Assembly (NCBI RefSeq): GCF_004102725.1
Contig: NZ_LHQS01000002.1
Location: 673,984 to 737,983 of the forward strand
From: Methanoculleus taiwanensis
GTDB lineage: Archaea; Halobacteriota; Methanomicrobia; Methanomicrobiales; Methanoculleaceae
DNA length: 64,000 nucleotides
Direction of reading: 5' to 3'
The position numbers and the translations under genes were made by a program. Positions 25,962-35,179 of the stretch are shown in pieces; the first letter of the stretch is position 1, and the number at the start of each line of letters is the position of its first letter. The notes beneath the pieces were generated by a model that ran no database searches, was not told the DNA's origin, and saw nothing but the letters and a program-made list of their open reading frames with translations.

Positions 25962-27727
25962 CGCTCTTCCTCCGTTCTTCTCCCGGCCAGGTGAACCCTT
26001 CGATCATCGTCCGAATCCTCCGGCATACGCAGCCTCCGGATTGCCTGCATCTCCGCATCGGCACTCCTCTGCCGGCGCCCCTCGGTCTGGATCTCCCTCC
26101 GGAGACTCTCCTCGTACGAGGCGAATTCATCCTGCAACACAGCGATCTGCCCCTCCATAATACGCTTTTTCCGCTCGAGCTCGCGCTGCCGGAGCGCGAT
26201 CTCCTCTCTCCTCGCCTCGAGTTCCGCCCGATCCTTCGCCTCCTGCACGAACCGGGCGGTGCCCATGAACATCCCGGCATGACCGACGTAGGCGTCGGCA
26301 AGCTCGATGCCATTGTCCGTGATCCGGTACTCCCGGATCTGGTTGGAATGCCCCATCCCCCGGGATTTCAGGATGTAGAGTCCGCGGTTGTGCTCTCCGG
26401 CAGACTCAACGTACTGCAGCCGGATCAGCGTATCGATGAGTGAAGATACGGCAAGATCCGATGGGGCACCCTCCTCCCGCGAGTGAACCAGGTGGGTGAA
26501 GAGTGCGGTGGTCCGGTTCGTCTTCAGGTAGTCGATCAGGCGCGTGAGCATGACCTTGACATCTTTTGTGGTACCGATAGCGATGAGATCGGTTAATGGA
26601 TCGATCACCACGACCTCGGGCTGCTTCTGCCGGATCTCCTTGAGCAGCATCACGAGGTGCATCTCAAGGCCGTACATCGTCGGGCGGGAGGACTGGATCT
26701 CAAGCAGATCGCTCTCGATATGGGGTGCAAGGTCGATGCCGATCGACTGCATGTTGCGCACGATCTGGTCGGGAGACTCTTCAAAGGAGAAGTAAAGGCA
26801 CTTCTCCCCCCGGAGGCAGGCGGCCTGCACGAAGCTCGCCCCGAAACTGGTCTTTCCGGTGCCTGCCGTCCCCGCAACCATGATTGTGCTGCCGCGGTAG
26901 AACCCCTCCCCCTCGAACATGGCATCAAGCTCCCCGACGCCGCTCGATACGCGTTCGCGGGTGACGGTATGCGCAAGACCCGTCGAGGTGATCGGCAGCA
27001 CGGAGATCCCGGCCTCGTCGATCAGGAAGGGGTACTCGTTGGTGCCGTGAACCGACCCGCGGTACTTTACCACCCGCAGGCGGCGCGTCGAGATCTGCTC
27101 GTCCACCCGGTGGTCGAGGTGGATCACGCAGTCTGAGACATACTCCTCAAGGCCGTGGCGGGTCATGGTTCCTTCGCCGCTCTCACCGGTGATAACTGCG
27201 GTGATGCCTTTATTCTTCAGCCAGAAGAAGAGCCGCCGGAGTTCGGCGCGGAGGATGGTGGTGTCCGTGAAACCGGAGAAGAGCGACTCGATGGTGTCGA
27301 GGACGATCCGCGAAGCACCGATGGAGTCGATGGCGTACCCGAGCCTGATGAAGAGCGCCTCGAGGTCGAACTCTCCCGTTTCGATAATGTCGCTTCTTGA
27401 GATCTCTACGTGGTCGATGACGAGCAGATCCTTCGCTATGAGATCGTTCAGGTCGTAGCCGAGCGACGCGACGTTCTGAATGAGGTCTTCGACCGGCTCT
27501 TCGAAGGAGACGAGGACGCCCGGTTCCCCGTACTCCAGCGCACCGTAGATCAGAAACTCCATTCCGAGCAGGGTTTTGCCCGACCCCGCCTTCCCGACGA
27601 CGAGGGTTGGGCGCCCCTTCGGCAGTCCGCCCCAGGTGACCTCATCAAGGCCCTGGATCCCGGTCGGACTTTTCGGCAACTCGGTGCGGGGCGATCTCCG
27701 GGGTTCTTCTCTGTCGTGCATATGCAT
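25958..27727 (-). CDS. kaiC: KaiC-like double RecA ATPase
   Basis: 589 residues with CI and CII RecA-like domains. Walker A motifs are GKAGSGKT (45-52) and GTAGTGKT (286-293); the catalytic Glu pairs are Glu76-Glu77 and Glu316-Glu317. In CII the motif [19 protein letters not shown] aligns with the cyanobacterial autophosphorylation loop, placing Ser428-Ser429 at the two phosphosites and Ser423 at the Thr426 position. Residues about 495-589 form a long charged coiled coil instead of the KaiA-binding tail. No KaiA is present. First gene of kaiC-kaiB-kaiB-kinase. It probably acts as an ATP-driven hexamer; whether it oscillates cannot be told. Confidence 0.92.
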   Translation of the reverse strand: MHMHDREEPRRSPRTELPKSPTGIQGLDEVTWGGLPKGRPTLVVGKAGSGKTLLGMEFLIYGALEYGEPGVLVSFEEPVEDLIQNVASLGYDLNDLIAKDLLVIDHVEISRSDIIETGEFDLEALFIRLGYAIDSIGASRIVLDTIESLFSGFTDTTILRAELRRLFFWLKNKGITAVITGESGEGTMTRHGLEEYVSDCVIHLDHRVDEQISTRRLRVVKYRGSVHGTNEYPFLIDEAGISVLPITSTGLAHTVTRERVSSGVGELDAMFEGEGFYRGSTIMVAGTAGTGKTSFGASFVQAACLRGEKCLYFSFEESPDQIVRNMQSIGIDLAPHIESDLLEIQSSRPTMYGLEMHLVMLLKEIRQKQPEVVVIDPLTDLIAIGTTKDVKVMLTRLIDYLKTNRTTALFTHLVHSREEGAPSDLAVSSLIDTLIRLQYVESAGEHNRGLYILKSRGMGHSNQIREYRITDNGIELADAYVGHAGMFMGTARFVQEAKDRAELEARREEIALRQRELERKKRIMEGQIAVLQDEFASYEESLRREIQTEGRRQRSADAEMQAIRRLRMPEDSDDDRRVHLAGRRTEEER

Positions 27728-27886
27728 CAGCGGTAAAAAGGTCTATTGGATTTCACGGCTATTAAAACTCGCGTGAAGGCAGGACGCTGCAGGAGGCGAA
27801 ACGCCGGAGAAGAGCCCCTGCTCCGGGCGGAGAGTTTCGGCTCTCCTGTTCAGGCAGTGCCCCCTCCTGGTGCACGATGCAAAGTG

Positions 27887-27892
27887 TTTAAA
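27887..27892 (+). promoter_or_regulatory. Candidate TATA box for glnA
   Basis: TTTAAA within the palindrome GTTTAAAC, 26-31 bp before the glnA ATG, implying a leaderless or near-leaderless transcript. The palindrome could also be an operator half. Confidence 0.4.
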
Positions 27893-27917
27893 CTCCAAAA
27901 GAGGCAACGCTTCTCCT

Positions 27918-29246
27918 ATGTCCCCGGATACCGTTTCGACACTCCTCAAAAAAATAGAACAGGACAACGTCCGGTTCTTGCGCCTCCAGTTCACCGATCT
28001 CCTCGGGATGCCGAAGAACGTCGCAATCCCTGTCAGTCAGGCGGAGAAGGCTTTGACCGACGGTATCGGGTTCGACGGCTCCTCGATCGAGGGGTTCGCC
28101 CGGATAGAAGAGTCCGACATGCTCTTAAAGCCCGATCCGTCGACCTACACGATCCTTCCGTGGCGGTCTCAGGCGAAGGCGGTCGCCCGGTTCGTCTGCG
28201 ATGTGACCGGACCCGGCGGCCAGCCGTTCGAGGGCGACCCGCGTTATATCCTCCGGAAGGTGGCGGAGGATGCGAGGAAGGACGGCTACACCTTCAACAC
28301 CGGCCCGGAACTTGAGTTCTTCCTCTTCCGGATGGTCGACGGCAGGCCGACGACCGCCTTCCAGGACGTCGGGGGGTACTTCGACCTTGCCCCGACCGAC
28401 CTTGCCGAGAACGTCCGCAGCGATATCGTCCTCGCCCTCGAGGCGATGGGTTTTGAGATCGAGGCCTCCCACCACGAGGTGGCCGAGAGCCAGCACGAGA
28501 TCGACTTCAAGTACAGCGACGCCCTGACGACCGCCGACCGTGTCATGACCTTCAAGTTCGCGGTCAAGACGCTCGCCCTCATGAATAACCTCCACGCGAG
28601 TTTCATGGCCAAACCGATCTACGGCATCTGCGGCAGCGGCATGCACGTGAACTGCTCGCTCGCAAAAGACGGGAAGAACGCCTTCTACGACCCGGACGGC
28701 TGGCAGCAGCTCTCCGAGACCTGCATGCACTTCATCGGCGGCGTCCTTTCCCACGCAAAGGCGATCACCCGGGTGGCGAACCCGACGATCAACTCCTATA
28801 AAAGACTCGTCCCGGGTTTTGAGGCGCCGTGCTACATCACCTGGAGCACGAGCAACCGGTCGACGCAGGTCCGTATCCCCGCACCCCGCGGCAACAGCAC
28901 CCGCGTTGAGTTCCGGAGCCCCGACCCGACCTGCAACCCCTACCTGACGTTCGCCGCGCTCCTTGCGGCGGGCATGGACGGCGTGCGGAACCGGATCGAG
29001 CCCCCGGCGAGCACCAATGCGAATATATTCCACATGACTCCCGCGGAGCGGCAGAGAGCGGGTATCGAGACACTGCCGGCAGACCTCGCCGAGGCGCACC
29101 AGGCGCTCCTCGCCGACGATGTCGTCTGCAGGGCGCTCGGCAGCCATGTCGTCGACGCACTCTCGTCGATTGCCGAGCTCGAATGGGATTCGTTCCGCAC
29201 CGCAGTGCACCCCTGGGAACTCGACCGGTACCTGGCGACCTACTGA
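27918..29246 (+). CDS. glnA: Glutamine synthetase, type I
   Basis: 442-residue GSI enzyme making glutamine from glutamate, ammonia and ATP; expected dodecamer in the cytoplasm. Signatures: GFDGSSIEGF near residue 57, the ATP/metal region NTGPELEFFLF, NLHASFMAKPIYGICGSGMH in separate strands, NPTINSYKRLVPG, and RIPAPRGNSTRVEFRSPD. The region of the bacterial adenylylation tyrosine reads differently, as expected for the archaeal alpha subtype controlled by effectors and GlnK rather than by adenylylation. The start at 27918 matches family N-termini. No nitrogen regulator is adjacent. It converges with enolase, 30 bp apart. Confidence 0.97.
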   Translation: MSPDTVSTLLKKIEQDNVRFLRLQFTDLLGMPKNVAIPVSQAEKALTDGIGFDGSSIEGFARIEESDMLLKPDPSTYTILPWRSQAKAVARFVCDVTGPGGQPFEGDPRYILRKVAEDARKDGYTFNTGPELEFFLFRMVDGRPTTAFQDVGGYFDLAPTDLAENVRSDIVLALEAMGFEIEASHHEVAESQHEIDFKYSDALTTADRVMTFKFAVKTLALMNNLHASFMAKPIYGICGSGMHVNCSLAKDGKNAFYDPDGWQQLSETCMHFIGGVLSHAKAITRVANPTINSYKRLVPGFEAPCYITWSTSNRSTQVRIPAPRGNSTRVEFRSPDPTCNPYLTFAALLAAGMDGVRNRIEPPASTNANIFHMTPAERQRAGIETLPADLAEAHQALLADDVVCRALGSHVVDALSSIAELEWDSFRTAVHPWELDRYLATY

Positions 29247-29276
29247 TCCCCCATTTTTCCCGTTCTCACTCTGTCT

Positions 29277-30569
29277 TTATCGGACGAATCCACCCCGCCC
29301 GGCATACCGGGCTGCCTCTCCTGCCGCTTCTTCGATCCGGAGGAGCTGGTTGTACTTCGCCACCCGCTCGCCCCGTGCCGGCGCCCCGGTCTTGAGGTGG
29401 CCGGTCTGCATGGCGACGGTGAAATCGGCGATGAAGGTGTCGACGGTCTCGCCGCTCCGGTGGGAGACCATGGCACCCCAGCCGTTCTTCTGCGCGAGCC
29501 GAACAGCGGCGATCGTCTCGGTGACGGTTCCGATCTGGTTCGGCTTGATCAGGACGGCGTTCGCCGCGCCTTCCCGGATCCCCCGCTCGATACGCGCAAC
29601 GTTCGTCACGAAGAGATCGTCGCCGACGAGTTCCACCCGATCCCCGAGTGTTGCGGTCAGCAGCCGCCACCCGTCCCAGTCGTCCTCGGCGAGGCCGTCC
29701 TCAATGACGATGACGGGGTAGGCGTCGGCGAGCTCGCGGTACCGGTCGACCATCTCCGCGGCGGTCAGGGTGAGCCCTTCGGTCCGGAGCTCGTAGGCGC
29801 CGCCCGTGTAGAAACTGCTCGATGCGGGGTCGAGAGCGATCCCGACCTCCCTGCCGGGGTCGTAGCCCGCCCGCTCGATCGCTTCCACGATCAGGTCGAG
29901 CGGTTCGGTGTTCGAGGAGACCGTCGGCGCAAACCCGCCTTCGTCGCCGACGCCGGTGCTGTAGCCCTTTTCCTTGAGGAGGGCTTTGAGCGCGTGGTAG
30001 ATCTCGGCACCCCAGCGGAGCGCCTCGGCGAAGGTCGGGGCGCCGTAGGGTGCGATCATGTACTCCTGGAAGTCCGGCCCCTGCCAGTTCGCGTGCACGC
30101 CCCCGTTCAGGATGTTCAGCATCGGCACCGGGAGGAGCGGGCGTGCAGGGTCGCCGAGGTACTCCCAGAGCCAGCGCCCCTCAGCAGCGGCGGCAGCCCG
30201 GGCGACGGCCATCGAGACCGCAAGCGTGGTGTTGGCGCCGAGGTTCTCCTTGTTCGGTGTTCCGTCGAGCCGGATGAGCGCTTCGTCCACCGCCTGCTGC
30301 TCAAGGGCGTCGAGCCCCGCCAGGCGATCCCTGATCTCACCGTTGATCAGGCTGACGGGCCGCTGCACCCCTTTGCCGCCATACCTGCCTATGACGCCGT
30401 CCCGGAGTTCGAGTGCCTCGTGAACCCCGGTGGACGCCCCGGAAGGCGATGCAGCCCGGGCGAGCGCCCCGCAGGCGAGGGTGACTTCGGCTTCGACGGT
30501 CGGGTTGCCCCGGGAATCGAGGATCTCCCGGGCACGGATCGATTGGATGGTTGTGTCAATCTCGGTCAT
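29277..30569 (-). CDS. eno: Enolase
   Basis: About 430 residues; interconverts 2-phosphoglycerate and phosphoenolpyruvate. Signatures: [13 protein letters not shown] near the N-terminus, [44 protein letters not shown] and SHRSGET, so metal ligands and the catalytic Lys are present. The loop that usually reads HADNNVDIQEFM reads [13 protein letters not shown], which marks a divergent subgroup. An ATG three codons earlier (30578) is also possible; GGAG stands before both, better spaced for 30569. It is monocistronic, divergent from a TrmB-type regulator. Confidence 0.95.
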   Translation of the reverse strand: MTEIDTTIQSIRAREILDSRGNPTVEAEVTLACGALARAASPSGASTGVHEALELRDGVIGRYGGKGVQRPVSLINGEIRDRLAGLDALEQQAVDEALIRLDGTPNKENLGANTTLAVSMAVARAAAAAEGRWLWEYLGDPARPLLPVPMLNILNGGVHANWQGPDFQEYMIAPYGAPTFAEALRWGAEIYHALKALLKEKGYSTGVGDEGGFAPTVSSNTEPLDLIVEAIERAGYDPGREVGIALDPASSSFYTGGAYELRTEGLTLTAAEMVDRYRELADAYPVIVIEDGLAEDDWDGWRLLTATLGDRVELVGDDLFVTNVARIERGIREGAANAVLIKPNQIGTVTETIAAVRLAQKNGWGAMVSHRSGETVDTFIADFTVAMQTGHLKTGAPARGERVAKYNQLLRIEEAAGEAARYAGRGGFVR

Positions 30570-30807
30570 ACGTATCATCTCCGCAGTTCTCCTGCCCGGT
30601 CGGGAGGGCGAGCGCCCTGCACCGCGGCCGGGTGCTTGAGAGACGCGGGTATCGCTTCGGGGTTATTAAGGTAACCGAACCCCGGGTGCCGGCGCCCGCA
30701 GAAGGCAGCGTTCGGCACTGAGGCGGCCGTAGTTCCCGCTGCTTCGCTGACCGGCTTATCCCGGCCGGCTCTCCCCTCTCGCAGGGCATCGGGTTCGCCG
30801 GGGTAAT

Positions 30808-30815
30808 CCTATACC
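30808..30815 (+). promoter_or_regulatory. TATA box for the TrmB-type regulator
   Basis: CCTATACC centred 27 bp before the ATG at 30839, so the transcript would start at or just before the start codon. This supports 30839 over an in-frame GTG at 30818. Confidence 0.45.
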
Positions 30816-30838
30816 TGGTGCAACCAAATAGAGTTGCA

Positions 30839-31579
30839 ATGACTATCGCACCCATCCCGCAGCTCCGCACTCTCGGCCTCAATGAGTACGAGGCGAAGGT
30901 CTACTCCACCCTCGTCGGGCTCCGGAAGGGCACCGCTCGGGATATCAACCGGCTGAGCGGCGTCCCCCGCGGGAGGATCTACGAGATCCTCCACGACCTC
31001 GCCCGACGGGGTTTCATCGGCATCGAGGAGGGATCCCCGAACTCCTACTACGTGCTCGACACCGACGAGGTGATCGACCGGCTCAAGGAGGATGCCATCC
31101 GCTCGCTCGAAGAGGCCCGCACCGCCTTAAAAAGCCTCGAGGTCGAGCTGCCGGTGACACGCGCTCCGTGGTTCGTCCTTCGGAGTGACTGGGCGATCGA
31201 GAACCACTTCCAGTCGGTCTTCCGGAAGGTGCAGGAGGAACTCATCGTCCTCTGCCGCGACCTTCGGTTCCTGCAGGAGCACGAACGGCTCTTCAAACAG
31301 CTCCGGCGGCGGATCCAGGTCTCTGTCGTCGTCAGCGACAAGGAACTGTTCTCCGGGGTCAACCTCCCGATCTACGAGGCCACCGGACTCCTCCGGGACT
31401 TTTTCGAGAGTGACCTCCCGGGGCCGGAGCACGTCGAGATGACCGCCGCCTTCTTCATCGATGCAAAGGAATCGTTCTTCATCGGCAGAAGCGGCGCCGA
31501 GCGGCTCGCCGTCATCGGTACTGAGCGAGCCCTGATCCGCTACCTCGCGAAGAGCATCGCCGAGCGGATACGGGAATAA
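30839..31579 (+). CDS. TrmB-family transcriptional regulator
   Basis: 246 residues. The N-terminal winged helix (LRTLGLNEYEAKVYSTLVG, VPRGRIYEILHDLARRGFI) is typical of TrmB. It is followed by a coiled coil (about 80-105) and a C-terminal PLD-like effector domain (about 110-246). The full maltose-binding domain of TrmB is not evident, so the effector is unknown. It is divergent from enolase and convergent with the MMPL exporter, with only 11 bp between stops, and may control either. The start is supported by TATA spacing. Confidence 0.85.
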   Translation: MTIAPIPQLRTLGLNEYEAKVYSTLVGLRKGTARDINRLSGVPRGRIYEILHDLARRGFIGIEEGSPNSYYVLDTDEVIDRLKEDAIRSLEEARTALKSLEVELPVTRAPWFVLRSDWAIENHFQSVFRKVQEELIVLCRDLRFLQEHERLFKQLRRRIQVSVVVSDKELFSGVNLPIYEATGLLRDFFESDLPGPEHVEMTAAFFIDAKESFFIGRSGAERLAVIGTERALIRYLAKSIAERIRE

Positions 31580-31584
31580 AAAAA
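31578..31584 (-). terminator. Poly-T terminator for the MMPL exporter operon
   Basis: Seven T on the minus strand starting 6 bp past the exporter stop codon. The same stretch overlaps the stop of the convergent regulator. Confidence 0.5.
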
Positions 31585-31590
31585 GAGGTA

Positions 31591-33897
31591 TCAGGCCGCC
31601 GATCCCTGCTCCGCGCCCGCATCCCGCTTCGCGGCGAGGTGGTACATAAGCGAGAGCACGGCCGGCATGACGAAGATCGCGCCCACGAGCGAGAAGCCGA
31701 CGGTGATCACCGTCACGACCCCGAAGTTCGAGATGATGTTGAAAGACGAGAGGATCAGCGCCGAGAAGCCGAAGACCGTGGTCATGCCCGAGACCGTGAT
31801 TGCAGTGCCGATCTTCTGGACGGCAGTCTGGATCGCCGTCGAGATCTCCATCCCCCGTGCAAGTTCCTCCTCGCATCGCTCCATGATCAGGATGGTGTAC
31901 TCCGAGGCGACGCCGATCGTCATCGAGCCGAGCACGGCGGTCAGGGGTGTATAATCGATCCCGAGCAGGTACATGATCGCCCCGTTCCACCCCACGATCA
32001 GGACGATCGGGATGAGGGGCGAGACTGCGTTGATCTTCCGGTAGATAAGCAGCAGAAAGCCGAGGATGAACGCAAAGCCGAGCACGGTCATCCCGGTCTT
32101 GGACTCCTTGATATCGTCCATCAGCCCTGCAAACATCTCGAGGGTGCCCGTGACCTGTCCGTGGACTCCTGCGGGAGGCTGGAACCAGCCGATATCCTTT
32201 TCGATATCCTGCACGAGCGAGCGGGAGGCATCCATTTCCATCTCCACCGTCGTAAACTGCAGCACCGCCTCCATATTCCCGTTCAGGTAGCGGTTCTTCG
32301 ACTCCTCCGGGATGCGGTCGACGACCGCAGCAATCTCCTGTTTCGTCGTCGGGAGAGACCCGCCGTTATACTGCGCAATGAGAGTGGCTATGCTGGTAAC
32401 GCCGGTGATCTTCTCGTCGCTTTGTTCGTACGCCCCGAAATCGTGAATCCAGCTGAGCACCTCGGGGTCGAGGACGTCGTCCGCGGCGATGACGACGGGG
32501 ATGCTCGAGGTGGCGCCCATCGTGCGGGTGATCTTCTTCATATCGAGCAGCGCCGGCATCTCCGAGGGGACGAAGGTCTCCTCGTCGGCGTTGATGGGGA
32601 CACGGGTGTCAAGCTGGAAGCCCACTGCCGCCACGACGCAGAAGAGCAGAATAACCGGGATAGGATGCTTTGCTACCGTGTAGGCAAGTTTGCCGAGCAT
32701 CGCGTCGTAGCGTTCGATGAGTGACCCGCGAGTCCCCTCCGCGTGCGGCGGCACCGTCTCGCAGCCCTTCCAGTCGAGCTCGCAGGAGGCGACGTCGTCG
32801 AGTACGCCGGTATGGGCTTTCGGCCGGTACTGCATGATAAGGGCGAAGGTCGGCACGATGACGAGGGCCGCGAGGTAGCAGCAGACCACCCCGATGGTGC
32901 AGGTGACGCCGAAATCGGCCACCATCGGCACCGGCGCGAGGAACATGGCGATAAAGCCCATCGAGGTCGCTCCCATCGCGATGAGGATGGAAGGACCAGC
33001 GTTCGTGACCGCCGCCCTGACCGCTGCGGGAAGTGGCATCTGCTGAGCGCATTCGTCGAGCCGGGAGTGGAACTGGATGGCGTAGTCGATCCCGATCCCG
33101 ATGAGCACCGGGAAGGCGGCGATCACCGTCATGCTGATGGGAATCCCGAAGAGACCCATGACCCCGAAGGTCAGGATCAGCCCTACCGCGACGACGGCTA
33201 CCGACAACAGGCGGTAGCGGACGTGGGAGAAGAGCAGCATCACGGCGAGCACCATGAGGAGCATGGCACCTGCGATCAGCATTCCCATCGACGAACCCAT
33301 CTCCTGCCGCATCTCCACCTGGAACGCGGGGCTGCCGGAGACCGTCACGCTGACGCCCGGCGGCGGATTGGAGATGCTGATGAGCGAATCGATCCCGGCG
33401 AGCACCTGGCCCTGAGCGGCGCTCGAGACGCCAGGTTCAAGCGTGATCGCGGTAATGGTCATCAGCTGGGACGGCATGTAGCGCATGCGCAGGTCCTCGG
33501 GCACGGTCGCTTCGATCTCCGTGATCTCCGCCCGGGACGACGGCACCGCTCCGCCGTTAGCGCCCTTCATCAGGGTCACGATGCCCGAGACGCCCGCTAT
33601 GTAGCGCTCGTTTCGGATATCCTCTTCGAGAAAATCGATATAGGCGAGGACGTCGGGACTGATGACATCATCGGCCTCGAAGATGATCATGATGGCATCG
33701 GAGCCGTAGGTTTCCTTGTAGTGGTTGAGCAGGGCGCCCCGCGAGGTGGTTTTGTCGACGTAAGTGCCGTCGCCGGTCTCCATCGAGACCATCGTCATGC
33801 CGAAGAGCGCGACGATGAAGACGAAGGCGAAGATGCCCGCGACGGCAAACGGGCGCGAGGCGATGGCATCCGCGAGCAGTTCGAACGGCGATCTCAT
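31591..33897 (-). CDS. RND-superfamily MMPL/HAE3-type exporter
   Basis: 768 residues with twelve predicted membrane helices in two six-helix repeats. Each repeat starts with one helix (FAVAGIFAFVFIVALFGM near 18-38; PIPVILLFCVVAAVG near 412) followed by a large extracellular loop and five helices. The motif GIGIDYAIQFHSRLDE in repeat one and GVASEYTILIMERCEEE in repeat two correspond to the proton-relay region of MMPL/HpnN-like proteins. These export lipids or hydrophobic compounds. Translation is coupled to the upstream small gene through a 4-bp overlap (ATGA). The substrate is unknown. Confidence 0.88.
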   Translation of the reverse strand: MRSPFELLADAIASRPFAVAGIFAFVFIVALFGMTMVSMETGDGTYVDKTTSRGALLNHYKETYGSDAIMIIFEADDVISPDVLAYIDFLEEDIRNERYIAGVSGIVTLMKGANGGAVPSSRAEITEIEATVPEDLRMRYMPSQLMTITAITLEPGVSSAAQGQVLAGIDSLISISNPPPGVSVTVSGSPAFQVEMRQEMGSSMGMLIAGAMLLMVLAVMLLFSHVRYRLLSVAVVAVGLILTFGVMGLFGIPISMTVIAAFPVLIGIGIDYAIQFHSRLDECAQQMPLPAAVRAAVTNAGPSILIAMGATSMGFIAMFLAPVPMVADFGVTCTIGVVCCYLAALVIVPTFALIMQYRPKAHTGVLDDVASCELDWKGCETVPPHAEGTRGSLIERYDAMLGKLAYTVAKHPIPVILLFCVVAAVGFQLDTRVPINADEETFVPSEMPALLDMKKITRTMGATSSIPVVIAADDVLDPEVLSWIHDFGAYEQSDEKITGVTSIATLIAQYNGGSLPTTKQEIAAVVDRIPEESKNRYLNGNMEAVLQFTTVEMEMDASRSLVQDIEKDIGWFQPPAGVHGQVTGTLEMFAGLMDDIKESKTGMTVLGFAFILGFLLLIYRKINAVSPLIPIVLIVGWNGAIMYLLGIDYTPLTAVLGSMTIGVASEYTILIMERCEEELARGMEISTAIQTAVQKIGTAITVSGMTTVFGFSALILSSFNIISNFGVVTVITVGFSLVGAIFVMPAVLSLMYHLAAKRDAGAEQGSAA

Positions 33898-34286
33898 TGC
33901 TGGTTTCCCGCCCCGTATTCGCCGATGACGGCCATCGTTACGTCCCGGGCGATCGCCTCATCGCTTCGCCGGTCGGTGGGAAGGCCGTACTCGGCGGCGA
34001 ACCGCCGGAGAAGGACCGGATCGTGGATGGTGTAGTCACCTCCGTAGCCGAAGATCCCCAGGTACCGCGATACGAGCAGGGCAATAGTCTTCTCATCGAT
34101 CTCGTCCTCCATCATGCTGCAGTGCAGCAGATCGACGATGCACCGGTGGATCCGCGGAGGGAGGAACCCTGCCTCGGTCCAGATCCGGGATGTCGCAAAG
34201 CCCTCGCCATCATGCCGGCTGCATGGGAAAGGACACGCCTCTCCGGGGAGTGCCGGCCGGATCGCTGAAGAATGTGATAGAATCAT
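33894..34286 (-). CDS. Hypothetical protein coupled to the MMPL exporter
   Basis: About 130 residues from the ATG at 34286, with GGTG six bases upstream. A TATA-like box (CCTATATC) at 34329-34336 would start transcription some 20 bp before this ATG, so longer upstream frames are unlikely. The sequence is helical (RIHRCIVDLLHCSMMEDEID, then LLVSRYLGIFGYGGDYTIHD) with a Cys-containing N-terminus (ACPFPCSRH). Its stop overlaps the exporter start. It may be a partner of the exporter, but no family is recognised. Confidence 0.65.
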   Translation of the reverse strand: MILSHSSAIRPALPGEACPFPCSRHDGEGFATSRIWTEAGFLPPRIHRCIVDLLHCSMMEDEIDEKTIALLVSRYLGIFGYGGDYTIHDPVLLRRFAAEYGLPTDRRSDEAIARDVTMAVIGEYGAGNQQ

Positions 34287-34630
34287 GGCAAACACCGAAA
34301 TCGTGAGGACAAGTCGACGGGATCTGCTGATATAGGTGGTGCAACTGCAGAAGGGAGCAAGCACGGGACGCTCGCATACGTCGGCCTCCGGACGCAATTT
34401 TTCATCGCTCCGGCCTTTGAGATCTGCATCCGCCCCCTTCGAGTACGCCCTGTGGCCGGTGATGAATGGGTCGACGGCACTGCGTGCGGGCTGAGCGACT
34501 CCGGACACGTCGAGATCGACTCTCCTATTGCTCTCGAGTAGGCAGTTTCATATCGTTAGAGGCATAGTGGAGCCGCAGCCCCGGGGCGAGGGGCAGCCCT
34601 AAAGAGCAGAATGGAAAGGAGATGGGTAGT
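34287..34630. other. Divergent intergenic region
   Basis: 344 bp between the exporter operon and the NTF2-like gene. It contains the minus-strand TATA-like box at 34329-34336 and no supported gene. On the plus strand, TTTCATATCG around 34547-34556 is a weak promoter candidate for the NTF2-like gene. Confidence 0.4.
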
Positions 34631-35044
34631 ATGCAACAAACTGGTTTGGTTGATGAAGCCCGAAAAGCCATCGAAGAGGCGAATACGCGATTTTCTGAAG
34701 GTTTCATGAGGGGTGACGCCTCGATAACGGCATCCGGATTTGCCGATGATGCGGTCATCTTCCCTCCCGATGCGGAGATGGTCAGGGGGAAGCGGGCTAT
34801 TGAGGAGTTCTGGCGGACGGTCATGGCGTCAGGCGTGAAAGAAGCGACGTTGGCCACGGTTGAACTATCAGGGAGCGGCGAGTATCGCCATGAGATGGGC
34901 ACGGGTATCCTCAAGGTAAGCACTCAGGGCGGGACGCCTGCCGAGCAGAAGATCAAATACGTGGTTGTGTGGAAGCGCACGGCCGAAGGCTGGAAGAACG
35001 TATGGGATATCTGGAATAGTTCTCCTGGCGCATCCGAGAAGTGA
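34631..35044 (+). CDS. SnoaL/DUF4440-like NTF2-fold protein
   Basis: 137 residues with the NTF2-like pattern: a first helix EEANTRFSEGFMRGDA, then SGFADDAVIFPPDAEMVRGKRAIEEFW, and a strand-rich end (IKYVVVWKRTAEGWKNVWDIWN). Family members are small enzymes or ligand binders; no function can be assigned here. AAAGGAG sits 9 bases before the ATG at 34631 and directly against an earlier ATG at 34622, so the later start is preferred. A strong inverted repeat follows the stop. Confidence 0.75.
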   Translation: MQQTGLVDEARKAIEEANTRFSEGFMRGDASITASGFADDAVIFPPDAEMVRGKRAIEEFWRTVMASGVKEATLATVELSGSGEYRHEMGTGILKVSTQGGTPAEQKIKYVVVWKRTAEGWKNVWDIWNSSPGASEK

Positions 35045-35057
35045 GGGAAAACCTTTG

Positions 35058-35106
35058 GATCGGTGCCGGGCAGATCTTCCTTGCACAGGAGAGCCCGGCA
35101 CCGATC
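35058..35106 (+). repeat. Long perfect inverted repeat after the NTF2-like gene
   Basis: GATCGGTGCCGGGC (35058-35071) and its exact reverse complement (35093-35106) flank a 21-base centre, which can add further pairs (TCTTCCT with AGGAGA, one bulge). It starts 14 bp after the stop codon and is not followed by a T run. It may be a 3' stabilising hairpin, a bidirectional terminator or a protein site. Confidence 0.7.
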
Positions 35107-35179
35107 ACAGGATCCGCCGCACGACTCAAGAGCGCACGGGAATCACATAGCAAGACTGTCTGCCGAAATATCGGCTTTT

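Noticed and set aside
28125-29210. 361-codon minus-strand frame over glutamine synthetase
   Set aside because: The plus strand clearly encodes GlnA; the antisense frame has no motifs.
29397-30674. 425-codon plus-strand frame over enolase
   Set aside because: Antisense to a clear enolase gene with all signatures.
31639-34035. Long plus-strand frames opposite the MMPL exporter
   Set aside because: His/Asp-rich, non-globular composition from antisense of hydrophobic helices; not genes.
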